A stretch of DNA of 64,000 bases, from assembly GCA_964414815.1 (NCBI GenBank), contig CAYPXY010000003.1, positions 124,001 through 188,000 of the forward strand. Reading direction: 5' to 3'. Positions within the stretch are counted from its first letter, which is position 1. Every line of letters starts with the position of its first letter. This DNA comes from Mariniblastus sp964414815. GTDB lineage: Bacteria > Planctomycetota > Planctomycetia > Pirellulales > Pirellulaceae. This document shows, piece after piece, positions 1 to 8,499 of the stretch. The position numbers and the translations under genes are program-made. The notes below the pieces were generated by a model that saw nothing but the letters and a program-made list of their open reading frames with translations, was not told the DNA's origin and ran no database searches.

Positions 1-842
1 AAAATGCCGTCAAGGCCATTAAAGAAGCCCCCGTTATTCAACCGTTGCGCATCGAAGTCACGAAAGTGAATATCGCAGTAAAGCGCGGTGGCGTAACGGC
101 TGGTATGACCGGCAATCGCATCGCTGAACTGGGCGACAGCTACGACTTGCCAAACATCGTTGCCGAACTGCAACAGGCCACATCACTTACACGCAAGACA
201 CTGGTGGAAATACTGATCAAGAGCGGTAAACTCGCAGAGTTCATTGCCAATCCGAACGATTTCATCGCGCAGGTTGCAAAAGTACTCAAAAGCGAACTGG
301 AGAAAATCGTCATTGATGGAATTCAGTATGAAAAGATCGACGGCTCGATTTACGAGTTGCGCGAACTTCAGGCCGACGGGGAGGAGGAAAAAGAACGCTT
401 CCTCGATCAGATGTATCAAGTGCAAAACAGGCAGAAGACCGATTTCGACTATGTTGTTTACGATTCCGAAGTAGAACGCAAGTTTGCCGAGTTGCTGGAC
501 AGCCGTGAGGACATCAAGCTGTTTATGAAGCTGCCCGCCACGTTCAAGGTGCCAACGCCGGTCGGTGACTACAACCCCGACTGGGCAATTATCAAGCAGG
601 AAGGTGGCCATGACCAATTTTACATGGTTCGAGAGACCACAAGTGCCTGGAAAAAAACGCGAGCGAATGTTTCGGAACCCCATCCCCCTTCGGTTTACAT
701 GATCCGCGAAACCAAGAGTACACTGGAAGAAGTCAAACGCCGTCCAACTGAAAACCGCAAGATCAAGGCCGCCCGAGAACATTTCAAGGCGATCGGTATC
801 CCCGATTATGAAGTCGCAACTGCGGAAAGACCTGGACTTTGA
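1..842 (+). CDS. Type III restriction enzyme Res subunit, C-terminal part (5' truncated)
   Basis: The reading frame is open from base 3, so the gene starts before the window; 279 residues are visible. The end looks like the C-terminus of a type III restriction helicase/endonuclease: a conserved region (GMTGNRIAELGDSYDLPN) followed by a PD-(D/E)xK nuclease domain with NPDW (near base 573) and RETKST (near base 702). In this family the nuclease cuts DNA after helicase translocation. Oddity: the strand carrying the second catalytic motif occurs twice, 75 bp apart. The first copy reads YMVRETTSAW and lacks the lysine; the second reads YMIRETKST. The last 37 bp overlap the end of convergent lpxI. 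The Mod partner would lie outside the window. Confidence 0.85.
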   Translation, partial: NAVKAIKEAPVIQPLRIEVTKVNIAVKRGGVTAGMTGNRIAELGDSYDLPNIVAELQQATSLTRKTLVEILIKSGKLAEFIANPNDFIAQVAKVLKSELEKIVIDGIQYEKIDGSIYELRELQADGEEEKERFLDQMYQVQNRQKTDFDYVVYDSEVERKFAELLDSREDIKLFMKLPATFKVPTPVGDYNPDWAIIKQEGGHDQFYMVRETTSAWKKTRANVSEPHPPSVYMIRETKSTLEEVKRRPTENRKIKAAREHFKAIGIPDYEVATAERPGL

Positions 843-1732
843 TTCCCAACCGCATCGCACCGATCGATGGGAAAAACACTCTCTTCCATTGAAACAATAC
901 CGATCCCGTATCGATTGGCTTGTTCGATGGTTTGGGCTTCGTCCAGAATGATGGTGCGACGGGCTTCGATGGCCAGAATTTTTCCGCCTGCCTGGCGCAT
1001 GGTCTCGATCGTTCGCAAGCCCACGGTGGGGACGTCAAATCGCATGTCTTGGGCTGGTTTGGCAACTTTCACGACCGTGAATCCCGATGGGCAAAGTTGT
1101 CCAGCCCGGCGGATGCACTCATCGGTTCCTTCGATGGCTTCGACCGCCATCACGGTCTGATTCTTGACAGCCACAGACTGCCCGATGTCCAGACGTCCCA
1201 TTTCCCTGGCTATCTTCCAGCCGAATTCGATGTCCTTCATCTGAGCCGATGAAGGTTTCTGATGCGTCAGGCAGCCGGGTTGCACCAGCAGTTGCGGGGC
1301 GTAATCCGTTGCAGGAACAAACTCGATTCCCTCATGGGCATACAGGTCCGTCACAGCGCCCAACAAGGTGTCGTCGCGGCAGTCCCTGGTTCGCGAGATC
1401 AGAAACGGATAGAAATGTTTCAGTGTCACCCAATCGGGCAGGTGCCTGAGCAAATGAAAGGGCTGGAAAATGCGCACCTTGAAGATCTTCCCGGCCATCG
1501 TCGCCTGGGTAACACCGGCCCGTTTCAAGTATCGAATCTGAGCCCCCATTCGCCCCAGCCCGAATACCCGAAAGTCGTCACAAAGTTCGGCCAGCCGAGC
1601 ATCCACGTGATCCTTGATTCCCACCCCCACAACGCGATGTCCATTTTGCTTGAGCGTTTGAGCGACCTTGAAAGGAAAATCGCCCCAGCCGGCAACCAGA
1701 CCGATACATGATTTGTGACCTTGCTCAACCAT
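806..1732 (-). CDS. lpxI: LpxI, UDP-2,3-diacylglucosamine pyrophosphatase
   Basis: A 308-residue protein matching the LpxI (former DUF1009) family, which hydrolyses UDP-2,3-diacylglucosamine to lipid X in lipid A synthesis. It shows the N-terminal IGLVAGWGDFP block, GQSVAVKN, AVEAIEGTDECIRRAG and a C-terminal PTVGLRTIETM segment. It lies 39 bp downstream of lpxD on the same strand, so the two probably form a lipid A operon. LpxI replaces LpxH in many non-enteric bacteria. The 3' end overlaps the convergent Res gene by 37 bp. A 16-bp tandem duplication precedes the ATG. Confidence 0.9.
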   Translation of the reverse strand: MVEQGHKSCIGLVAGWGDFPFKVAQTLKQNGHRVVGVGIKDHVDARLAELCDDFRVFGLGRMGAQIRYLKRAGVTQATMAGKIFKVRIFQPFHLLRHLPDWVTLKHFYPFLISRTRDCRDDTLLGAVTDLYAHEGIEFVPATDYAPQLLVQPGCLTHQKPSSAQMKDIEFGWKIAREMGRLDIGQSVAVKNQTVMAVEAIEGTDECIRRAGQLCPSGFTVVKVAKPAQDMRFDVPTVGLRTIETMRQAGGKILAIEARRTIILDEAQTIEQANRYGIGIVSMEESVFPIDRCDAVGNQSPGLSAVATS

Positions 1733-1733
1733 T

Positions 1734-1765
1734 GCCGATTTCTGTCCTCGCCGTTTTCTGTCCTC
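1734..1765. repeat. 16-bp tandem duplication before lpxI
   Basis: Two adjacent 16-bp units (1734-1749 and 1750-1765) differ at one base. On the minus strand each reads GAGGACAGAAANCGGC. They fill almost the whole lpxD-lpxI gap and include the purine-rich sequence ahead of the lpxI start. Confidence 0.7.
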
Positions 1766-1771
1766 GCTGCC

Positions 1772-2881
1772 TCAGGCCACGCGAACTCTGGAAAATTCTT
1801 CCAGCCGACGGGTTTCATCGGACGATGGTGTTGACGTGGATTCTGCTCGCGAGTCATCCAATTGCTTTTGCAGTGATTGGATTTGTCGTTCGAGATCGCG
1901 CAGACTACGGCGCATTTCAGGCAGTCTCGCACGGTTGGCCAGAATTTGCATTTCCTCCCTCAGCGGTCGGGCCGGGCTGCCAAAAACCTGGGTTTCAGCT
2001 TCAATATCGTGCATCACACCGGACTGAGCCGCTACTACAGCCCGAGCGCCCACTTTCAAATGATCGGCCAGACCGACCTGTCCTCCCATCACCACGTAGT
2101 CGCCCGTTTCGCAACTGCCCGCAATCCCTACCTGCGAACACAACAGATTATTAGCCCCAATTTGGCAGTTGTGACCGATCATCACCAGGTTGTCGAGCTT
2201 CGTTCCCGAACCAATGACCGTCGAATCATAAGTGCCCCGATCAATCGTTGTGTTGGCTCCGATTTCAACATCCGACTCGATGCGAACGTTGCCCAGTTGC
2301 GGTCCCAGATGATGAGCGCCATTGGATGTCGAGTATCCAAACCCATAGGCACCGATGACGACGTTGGCATGAATCAGGCATCGATCCCCCACCTCCGTGT
2401 TGTCATACAAAACCGCACCGGGAAAAACCGTTACATTGGCCCCGATGCGACAGTTCTCCATGATGGTCACGTTCGGAAAGATGATCGAACCTTCGCCGAT
2501 CGTGACATGGTCCATGATCACGGCACCAGGATGCACACAGACATTTTCTCCCAGCACAGCCGTTTCGCTGACGATCGCACGCGGACTGATGCCGGAGTGG
2601 CAGCGTTCGGTTTGGGGGCGAAAAAGCGCCACGATTTGAGCAAAGGCTGACTCGGGACAATCGACCTGAATACAAGGCTTGTTGAGAGAGACCAGATTCA
2701 AGGGCACGATCGCCACTGATGCTGGACTGTTTTCAAACTGTTCGAGATAATCCTTGTTCGTGACGAGGGTAATCTGGTTGTTCTGGGCACGGTTGATCGC
2801 GCCCGCTCCTTCCACGACCCAATCTGTCGCTCCGACAATCTGGCCGCCGACCATTTTTGCTAGTTCATCTAATCGCCACAT
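1772..2881 (-). CDS. lpxD: LpxD, UDP-3-O-acylglucosamine N-acyltransferase
   Basis: A 369-residue LpxD, which adds the N-linked hydroxyacyl chain to UDP-3-O-acylglucosamine from acyl-ACP. An N-terminal uridine-binding region (about 1-95) is followed by a left-handed beta-helix of hexapeptide repeats (IGEGSIIFPNVTI, IGANVTVFPGAV). The expected catalytic histidine is His237 in MIGHNCQIGANN. Residues 325-345 form a short coiled coil (RRSLRDLERQIQSLQKQLDD), a little longer than in E. coli LpxD. First gene of a two-gene operon with lpxI. No lpxA, lpxB or lpxC is in the window. Confidence 0.93.
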   Translation of the reverse strand: MWRLDELAKMVGGQIVGATDWVVEGAGAINRAQNNQITLVTNKDYLEQFENSPASVAIVPLNLVSLNKPCIQVDCPESAFAQIVALFRPQTERCHSGISPRAIVSETAVLGENVCVHPGAVIMDHVTIGEGSIIFPNVTIMENCRIGANVTVFPGAVLYDNTEVGDRCLIHANVVIGAYGFGYSTSNGAHHLGPQLGNVRIESDVEIGANTTIDRGTYDSTVIGSGTKLDNLVMIGHNCQIGANNLLCSQVGIAGSCETGDYVVMGGQVGLADHLKVGARAVVAAQSGVMHDIEAETQVFGSPARPLREEMQILANRARLPEMRRSLRDLERQIQSLQKQLDDSRAESTSTPSSDETRRLEEFSRVRVA

Positions 2882-3078
2882 AAATCTCAGGCATCCTTTC
2901 CTGAAACGAATCCGAGCCTTGGGGTAGGGTTGGCATTTCCAATTTTCGCCATCACACTGCTTTCACTCTCATCCGTGAGAAAGTGACACCGTTGTGAAGA
3001 GGCGAATTTAAGAAAATTTGGGCAAACCAGACCATACAGATTTGCCAAAAGATGATAGCAGTTTTGAAAGTTTTTTCA

Positions 3079-4344
3079 TCAAAATAGCTCAGAAATCACT
3101 TTTCCACTGTTGGCGACCTTCATCGGACGACCATTATTGCTGGTAAATGTCGTTTCGAGAGAAATTCCTAGTGCCTTGCAGACCGTTGCCATGAGATCCT
3201 CCGAGCTATAGGAGTGGCCTTCGACCTGAGTTCCGTCTTCATTCGTTTTCCCCACCGCAATCCCAGGTTTCAATCCACCCCCGCCGAGGACGGTACTCCA
3301 GCACCTCGCCCAGTGGTCGCGCCCTGTGTTCCCGTTAATATTCGGCGTGCGACCAAACTCCCCCATCCATATCACGACGGTGTCATCCAATCGCCCTCGC
3401 TGCGCCAGATCTTCCAGCAGGGCACTCATCCCGCGATCAAGAGCAGGAAGCCGATTGTTTTGCAAAGCCGGGAAGATATTCTGGTGGTCATCCCTTCCCC
3501 CGAGGTCGACTTCCACAAACGGCACACCGGCCTCCACTAATCGCCGAGCCAGCAAACATCCGCGACCAAAGTTGGTGCGTCCATACCGGTCCTGAACCTC
3601 AGACGGTTCTTCTTCAACTCGAAACGCTCTCATTTGCTGCGACGTCATCAGCTTCAACGTTTTGTTGATCACCTTTGCATGTTCGCCGGACGCGATGCCC
3701 CGGTTTTGATCGATGAATTGGTTCTCCATCACCCGGAGAGCTTCCACGCGCCGAGTCACTTCGTCCGGTCGCAAGCCCAGATCGAGGTCGCGAATCTGCC
3801 CATTGGAATTGACGGAGAACGGCGCCCAGGTCATTCCGAGGAATCCCGGCCCTTCACTGGGACCTCCGACCGCCACAAACGGAGGGATTTCGAGATCGTG
3901 GCGAGTGGCCGCAAGTTCGTGGGCGACGACGGAACCGTAACTGGGGTGCGTGATGCTGGGATTGGGCACGTACCCCGTATGCATGTAGTAGGTTCCGCGC
4001 GTGTGATCGGCTTCGCGGGTGCTCATGTTGCGCACGATGGATACCTTGTCCATATTTTGTGCCATCATCGGCATGTGCTCGCAAATCTGTACGTCGCCAT
4101 TGGTAGCGATGGGACGAAATGGGCCGCCGGTGCTAGCGCCAGGCTTCAGATCCCAGATGTCGATGGTCGAGGGTCCACCTCCCATCCACAATAGAATCGC
4201 AGACTTGCTGTTCTTCTTCAGAAGGTCTGTGTTGGCCTGCAGCGTTCGTCCGAACGATAGCGATGCCCCCGCCATTGCGGAGGCTCCGGCGAGATGCTGC
4301 ATGAAGTGTCGCCGGTTCATGCCGGAGGGAGTTCTGAAGTTCAT
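3079..4344 (-). CDS. DUF1501 family exported protein
   Basis: A 421-residue DUF1501 protein, related to the sulfatase/alkaline phosphatase fold and much expanded in planctomycetes. The N-terminus (MNRRHFMQHLAGASAMAGAS) resembles a Tat signal, pointing to folded export. Family motifs include WMGGGPSTIDIWDLKPG, WMGEFGRTP and GRDHW. AAGGA about 9 nt upstream supports the ATG at 4344. It follows a DUF1549/DUF1553 gene on the same strand, the usual pairing; such pairs often include a haem-binding-like domain and may act in periplasmic redox or polymer breakdown, but no substrate is established. Confidence 0.88.
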   Translation of the reverse strand: MNFRTPSGMNRRHFMQHLAGASAMAGASLSFGRTLQANTDLLKKNSKSAILLWMGGGPSTIDIWDLKPGASTGGPFRPIATNGDVQICEHMPMMAQNMDKVSIVRNMSTREADHTRGTYYMHTGYVPNPSITHPSYGSVVAHELAATRHDLEIPPFVAVGGPSEGPGFLGMTWAPFSVNSNGQIRDLDLGLRPDEVTRRVEALRVMENQFIDQNRGIASGEHAKVINKTLKLMTSQQMRAFRVEEEPSEVQDRYGRTNFGRGCLLARRLVEAGVPFVEVDLGGRDDHQNIFPALQNNRLPALDRGMSALLEDLAQRGRLDDTVVIWMGEFGRTPNINGNTGRDHWARCWSTVLGGGGLKPGIAVGKTNEDGTQVEGHSYSSEDLMATVCKALGISLETTFTSNNGRPMKVANSGKVISELF

Positions 4345-4379
4345 GTCGGTGGTCCTTCTGCAATCGGTAGTTGAAGACT

Positions 4380-4467
4380 CAGTGATTGATATCGGAAATT
4401 AAAATCAGCGATTGATATCGGAAGTTAAAATCAGTGATTGATATCGGAAGTTAAAATCAGTGATTGA
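4380..4467. repeat. 26-bp tandem repeat, 3.4 copies
   Basis: Units at 4380-4405, 4406-4431 and 4432-4457 read CAGNGATTGATATCGGAARTT plus AAAAT; a fourth partial unit runs to 4467. The repeat lies in the DUF1549-DUF1501 spacer, and the last unit supplies the final codons and stop of the DUF1549 gene. It looks like expansion from that gene's 3' end. Confidence 0.85.
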
Positions 4468-6187
4468 AAATAAATTCATTGGTGTTCAGGATCGCCCACC
4501 AGATTTCTGACAAGGCCGTTAAAGCATTGCCGCCGTTGGCTTGAAACAGGGCATCCGCCATCGCCAGCTCCTTGGAGTTCGGCTTGCGGGCCAAACCCGC
4601 CAGGAACAGCCGCTCCACCTTTTGTCGGTCCCTCATCGACGAACTGGCCAGACGCTGCAGCATCGATCCGTTATCGGTTCGGGTCGCCTGCTTGATCAGA
4701 TCCCCGTTAAACATCATCAAGATCTGAGGAATCGTGCCGTTGAAGTTGGTCGATTCCAGCCCCTCATCATTGCCAAACGCCCGATTGAATTGCTGCAGCC
4801 AGTTGTTCTTGGTCCGCTCGCGCTCTTCAACCGTTCCGCTCGGGCTGACCTCCGCTGCTGTCAGCAACGATTCATAAAGCTGTTCGGCTTCCATTTGACG
4901 AAGGTAAAAGTTCGAAAATTTGGGGGATTCGCCAAGCTGCGGATCGTCTTTTTCATTCGTCGAATTGCGAATGCTCGATAGGCCATAAGGCCGCGAAAGC
5001 ACCATCCAGGTCATTAGCTGCCGCACATCATAATCCGCACTTCGAAATTCCTGGGCGAGGTAATCCAGCAGTTCCGGATGCGACGGAATATTGTGGGGCC
5101 CCAAATCATCCACCGGGGTTGTGAAGCCATAGCCCAGAAAATGCCCCCACATCCGGTTGACGGCGGCCTTGGCCAAGTAGGGCGAATCGATCATCAAGTC
5201 CGCCAGTTTCTCGCGGCGATTGACGACCTTGACGTAGCCGCTGCGGGGAATTTCCTGACCGTCGATAAACACGGGCCAGGCCACCGCCAGCAATCCATTG
5301 CGCAGCTCATAGTACAACTCGGCTTCGTCGGGGTTGGTTCGGCTCTCACCGCGAAAGTCCTGATCGCGGAGCTGGACGATTTCACCTTCCATTTGCCGTC
5401 CGCCATTCGGGAACGCGCGAACCTGGCGGAAGAAGGCGTTCATCTCCCAGTACTTTTGTTGCTTCCAATCGTTGAAGGGATGGTTGTGGCACTGGGCGCA
5501 TTGAACCTGCAGGCCCAGGAATAACCTCGATGTGGCCGCCGTCGCCTGCGCGCCGTTCTCGGCATTGACTTTGTCGATCAGAAAATTGGTGGCGCCGTTG
5601 AAGTCATCGCTTCCCGGAGTTGTCGTTCCGGTGGCAGTCACCAGTTCGCGAACGAACTGATCGTAGGGCTTGCCGCGTGCGAAGGAATCCCGCAAGTACT
5701 TTTGCATACCCGCGCGATCGATTCGAGAATTGGGTTCGTTACCCCCCGTTCGGCCGATCAACAAATTGGTCCAGATCGTCGTCCAGTTGCGAGCAAACTC
5801 CTCGGTGTAGGCATCGTCATACAACAGCTTGCCGACCAGCTTCTTCTTTTTGTCCTGACTCTTATCGGAGAGAAAGGTTTCCAGTTCGTTGAGCGATGGG
5901 ATGCGCCCGAGCAAATCGACGTAAACCCTTCGGCACCATTCACCCTCGGTCGCGTTGGCGGACGGTTTGATGGCATAGTCATTCCAGACCTCTTCAATCC
6001 GTTGGTTAATATGATGAACCCGATAGTCGTCGCTCGAGTGAATCCGGTCGCTCGTCGCGATCATCGAAGAGGTGCGGTTCTCCTTTCTCGTCTCCTGGCT
6101 GCCAACGGGCTCCGGAACAATCAACGCAATGGCAATCGCCAGTAACGCAGCGAACCGTTTTGCAGAATTGGAGAATCGCGGAAGCAT
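4457..6187 (-). CDS. DUF1549/DUF1553 domain exported protein
   Basis: A 576-residue planctomycete-type protein with an N-terminal signal peptide (hydrophobic core about 11-25). DUF1549 occupies roughly 55-260 and contains a cytochrome-like CAQCH at 230-234 followed by HPFNDW; DUF1553 follows at about 320-570 with AKAAVNRMWGHFLGYGFTTP. GAGGAG six bases before the ATG at 6187 supports the start. First gene of an operon with the DUF1501 gene. The single CXXCH could bind haem or another metal; that is not shown. A palindrome-rich leader lies upstream. Confidence 0.87.
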   Translation of the reverse strand: MLPRFSNSAKRFAALLAIAIALIVPEPVGSQETRKENRTSSMIATSDRIHSSDDYRVHHINQRIEEVWNDYAIKPSANATEGEWCRRVYVDLLGRIPSLNELETFLSDKSQDKKKKLVGKLLYDDAYTEEFARNWTTIWTNLLIGRTGGNEPNSRIDRAGMQKYLRDSFARGKPYDQFVRELVTATGTTTPGSDDFNGATNFLIDKVNAENGAQATAATSRLFLGLQVQCAQCHNHPFNDWKQQKYWEMNAFFRQVRAFPNGGRQMEGEIVQLRDQDFRGESRTNPDEAELYYELRNGLLAVAWPVFIDGQEIPRSGYVKVVNRREKLADLMIDSPYLAKAAVNRMWGHFLGYGFTTPVDDLGPHNIPSHPELLDYLAQEFRSADYDVRQLMTWMVLSRPYGLSSIRNSTNEKDDPQLGESPKFSNFYLRQMEAEQLYESLLTAAEVSPSGTVEERERTKNNWLQQFNRAFGNDEGLESTNFNGTIPQILMMFNGDLIKQATRTDNGSMLQRLASSSMRDRQKVERLFLAGLARKPNSKELAMADALFQANGGNALTALSEIWWAILNTNEFIFNH

Positions 6188-6324
6188 AAAAATCTCCTCA
6201 AGGGGTCAAGTTGCGTGGATTACAACGGACTATTGAATTTTGATCGTTTGACAGCAAAAAGCCAGTACAGCCAAGCCGCTTTTTTTCTTTTTTCGTGTCT
6301 TCCATCCGATTCTGCCAACGGAAA

Positions 6325-6347
6325 ATGTGTTCAATTTTTAAACACAT
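6325..6347. promoter_or_regulatory. Inverted repeat upstream of the DUF1549 operon
   Basis: ATGTGTT, 9 bp, AACACAT forms a perfect 7-bp inverted repeat about 140 bp upstream of the DUF1549 start, in an AT-rich stretch. It could be an operator. No clear promoter adjoins it, so the role is a guess. Confidence 0.3.
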
Positions 6348-6369
6348 GTTCAATTTTGCTGCATCAAAA

Positions 6370-6407
6370 AAATACAGGCTGGTCAGCTTCTAAAACTGAC
6401 CAGCCTG
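6370..6407 (-). terminator. Rho-independent terminator, minus strand
   Basis: A perfect 12-bp stem (6375-6386 CAGGCTGGTCAG with 6396-6407) and 9-nt loop. On the minus strand it is followed by TATTTTTTTGATG, the U tail of an intrinsic terminator. It lies between the 83-aa membrane protein gene and the DUF1549 operon and would separate them. Confidence 0.75.
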
Positions 6408-6426
6408 TTAATTAGGAGAAAACCTT

Positions 6427-6468
6427 ATTATAGCGGCCTGGAACTACCCAAATTGGGCAGTCCCAGGC
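6427..6468. other. Hairpin with adjacent TATAAT on the minus strand
   Basis: GCCTGG (6436-6441) pairs with CCAGGC (6463-6468), and inner ACT/AGT and CCCAA/TTGGG pairs make a long hairpin with single mismatches. Directly beyond it the minus strand reads TATAAT (6427-6432). No good -35 box lies 17 bp upstream. The hairpin has no U tail. Confidence 0.4.
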
Positions 6469-6563
6469 ACTGCCTCGTCTCTATTCCACTTCCAGTCGCT
6501 TACGCAATCGAAAGTGAACCACTTCCGAAGAAATACTATTGCAATAGCTGTGCCAATTCAAAA

Positions 6564-6815
6564 TTAATCCTCCTCATCCGGTTTTCCATCAGTCGGACGG
6601 AATAGCCTCGCCAAGCCCCCGGCTAGCCCCATCACCGCCAACGGGGATATCAGGGACACAAAGATGAACCATGTCATGAATCCTGGGTCTTCGCCCGCCG
6701 CTTGAATCAGCAAGAAAAGGCTCAGCAGCAATGAAGCGACTACCAATAAAACAGCGGAATAAAACGTCGCGTGCCTACCTGGCAATGCTTGGGGTCTCAC
6801 TTTTGAATGATCCAC
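6564..6815 (-). CDS. Small two-helix membrane protein
   Basis: An 83-residue protein with two predicted membrane helices (about 18-37 and 48-68), an acidic C-terminus (DGKPDEED) and a basic N-terminus. I do not recognise a family. It is followed 157 bp downstream by a minus-strand terminator, which supports a transcribed gene. It is divergent from the Gly/Cys-rich gene that starts at 7021. Topology suggests an inner-membrane accessory protein; no function can be given. Confidence 0.55.
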   Translation of the reverse strand: MDHSKVRPQALPGRHATFYSAVLLVVASLLLSLFLLIQAAGEDPGFMTWFIFVSLISPLAVMGLAGGLARLFRPTDGKPDEED

Positions 6816-7020
6816 AACTATTTTCCCTTACTTGCTCACCAACACTAATCGTTAAAGTTTACCCCATCGATCCATTATTTAAAAACGGCGTCTTCTGGAA
6901 TCCATGCCCGCCAATGACAGGTTCGAATTACTCAATTCTACCGTTTTTGATGACGATGAGTGTAATACGTGTCAGGCGAAGCCCACGTATGACCCAGAAT
7001 ATTCAAAAGGAATTGAAACG

Positions 7021-8262
7021 ATGCGATCCCTAACTCTTTTTAAATTTGGTGCAACGGCCGTGATGGCATCATGCGTTGCACTCTACTCTGCGACGGCTTG
7101 TTCGGCGCAGCGAGCAACCGGCGTGTCGGCTCGATTCTCGGATGACACCCCAACCAGCCCGGTCCTTGAGTCGCCGGATGTCACTCCCCAGCAGAACGGC
7201 TCGCTCGGAAATGGGGCAGCCCCTGTAACCACCGGCGATGCCACTCACAACGGATGTGGTTGCGATGGTTCTCATGCCGGCAGTGGCGTCGTCTACGTCG
7301 ACGGCGGTCATGGAGGTTTCATCCAAGGACGTATCGGCCAGGGACGATTGGCCCAGCCGCTCTCAGGGCGAGGAGCAGGGGCTGTTCGAGGCCGACTGTC
7401 GTCCAATCTTGCCGGTGGTGATTGTGGCTGCGGTGATGCTCACTGGCATGACGGGCATGTACATGGTGCTGGCTGTGGATGCGACGATGGGCGAACCACG
7501 TTGAGATCACGAGTGCGCCTGGAATCGCCGCTCGAACGAGGGTCTGCCACCGGAATTTCATTGTTCACCCGTGGCACCCATTGCAACAGTCAATGTGGCA
7601 GCTGCGACGATTGCCGTGGCGGCCTACTGAGCAACGCTGGATCACGTATCGGCAATGGACAACTTCGAAGCGGTGTAGCCGCTCGCGTTTCCGGTGTCGG
7701 TAGTCGCCTTCGAAGTATCGGAGACGGCGGCGCGGTCGGATACTGCGATGGCTGCTCATCCGGAGGCTGGAACCAGGGCTGGCATGGAGCCGGTGATTGC
7801 GGCTGCGACGATGGCGGCCGACTCGGTCTCGGTTTGCGTGATGGTGGAGTTCGCGGAAACGGTGGACTGCTGGGTGGTGGACTGCTGGGTGGTGGTGGAT
7901 TGTTCAGCGGCGGCTTGATCGGCCAACATGCTCATCGAGGCGATGGAGGATTGCTTGGCCGAGGTGGCGTGGGGAGTCACGGAGGTCAAAGTGGTCTCCT
8001 GGCCGGTGGCTTCGGCAGTGGTCGCTTTGCAAGTGGCTTCGGCGATGAATGTGGCGCTTGTCGCGGTTTGGGTGGCCATCGCGGCTGCCATGCTTGTGGT
8101 CTGACCGCCGGTCGCGGACAAATCCCGCACACCGAACAACCTCCATTCGGTGCCGATCCCAACGGTGCCGGAATGCAGGCACCTACCTATGCCTATCCCT
8201 ACTACACCGCACGTGCGCCTCGTGATTTCCTGATGGATAATCCGCCAAGCATTGGTTGGTAG
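7021..8262 (+). CDS. Exported Gly/Cys/His-rich protein
   Basis: Start chosen at the ATG at 7021: it follows AAAAGGAATTG and opens a clear signal peptide (MRSLTLFKFGATAVMASCVA, cleavage near CSAQ), whereas an in-frame ATG at 6904 would bury that signal. The 413-residue product is low complexity: repeated CGCDG/CGCDDG motifs, a His-rich stretch (AHWHDGHVHGAGCGCDDG), CNSQCGSCDDCRGG, then a glycine-leucine run (GGLLGGGLLGGGGLFSGG). The cysteine pairs could cross-link or bind metal in the planctomycete envelope; this is inference. An intrinsic terminator follows at 8349. Confidence 0.75.
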   Translation: MRSLTLFKFGATAVMASCVALYSATACSAQRATGVSARFSDDTPTSPVLESPDVTPQQNGSLGNGAAPVTTGDATHNGCGCDGSHAGSGVVYVDGGHGGFIQGRIGQGRLAQPLSGRGAGAVRGRLSSNLAGGDCGCGDAHWHDGHVHGAGCGCDDGRTTLRSRVRLESPLERGSATGISLFTRGTHCNSQCGSCDDCRGGLLSNAGSRIGNGQLRSGVAARVSGVGSRLRSIGDGGAVGYCDGCSSGGWNQGWHGAGDCGCDDGGRLGLGLRDGGVRGNGGLLGGGLLGGGGLFSGGLIGQHAHRGDGGLLGRGGVGSHGGQSGLLAGGFGSGRFASGFGDECGACRGLGGHRGCHACGLTAGRGQIPHTEQPPFGADPNGAGMQAPTYAYPYYTARAPRDFLMDNPPSIGW

Positions 8263-8348
8263 TGACGGACTGGCCGGCCGCAAATGGCGGGCCATCGATG
8301 ACAGTGAGTGGCCAATAGCTGCTCACTGAACCTAATTTGAGTCTCCCA

Positions 8349-8380
8349 AGCGAGTTGCAAGTGATTGCAACTCGCTTTTT
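8349..8380 (+). terminator. Rho-independent terminator
   Basis: A perfect 12-bp stem (8349-8360 AGCGAGTTGCAA with 8365-8376), GTGA tetraloop and TTTT tail, 87 bp after the stop of the Gly/Cys-rich gene. Confidence 0.85.
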
Positions 8381-8499
8381 CTATTGCGCCCATGGGATTT
8401 GGGACTTTTGACGTGTTATTGCTCTGGTCGGATTGCACCGAAATCTGTATTTTCCCGCACGCATTCCCATTCCCCAACTATCCCCGCAAGGAGGCGGCG

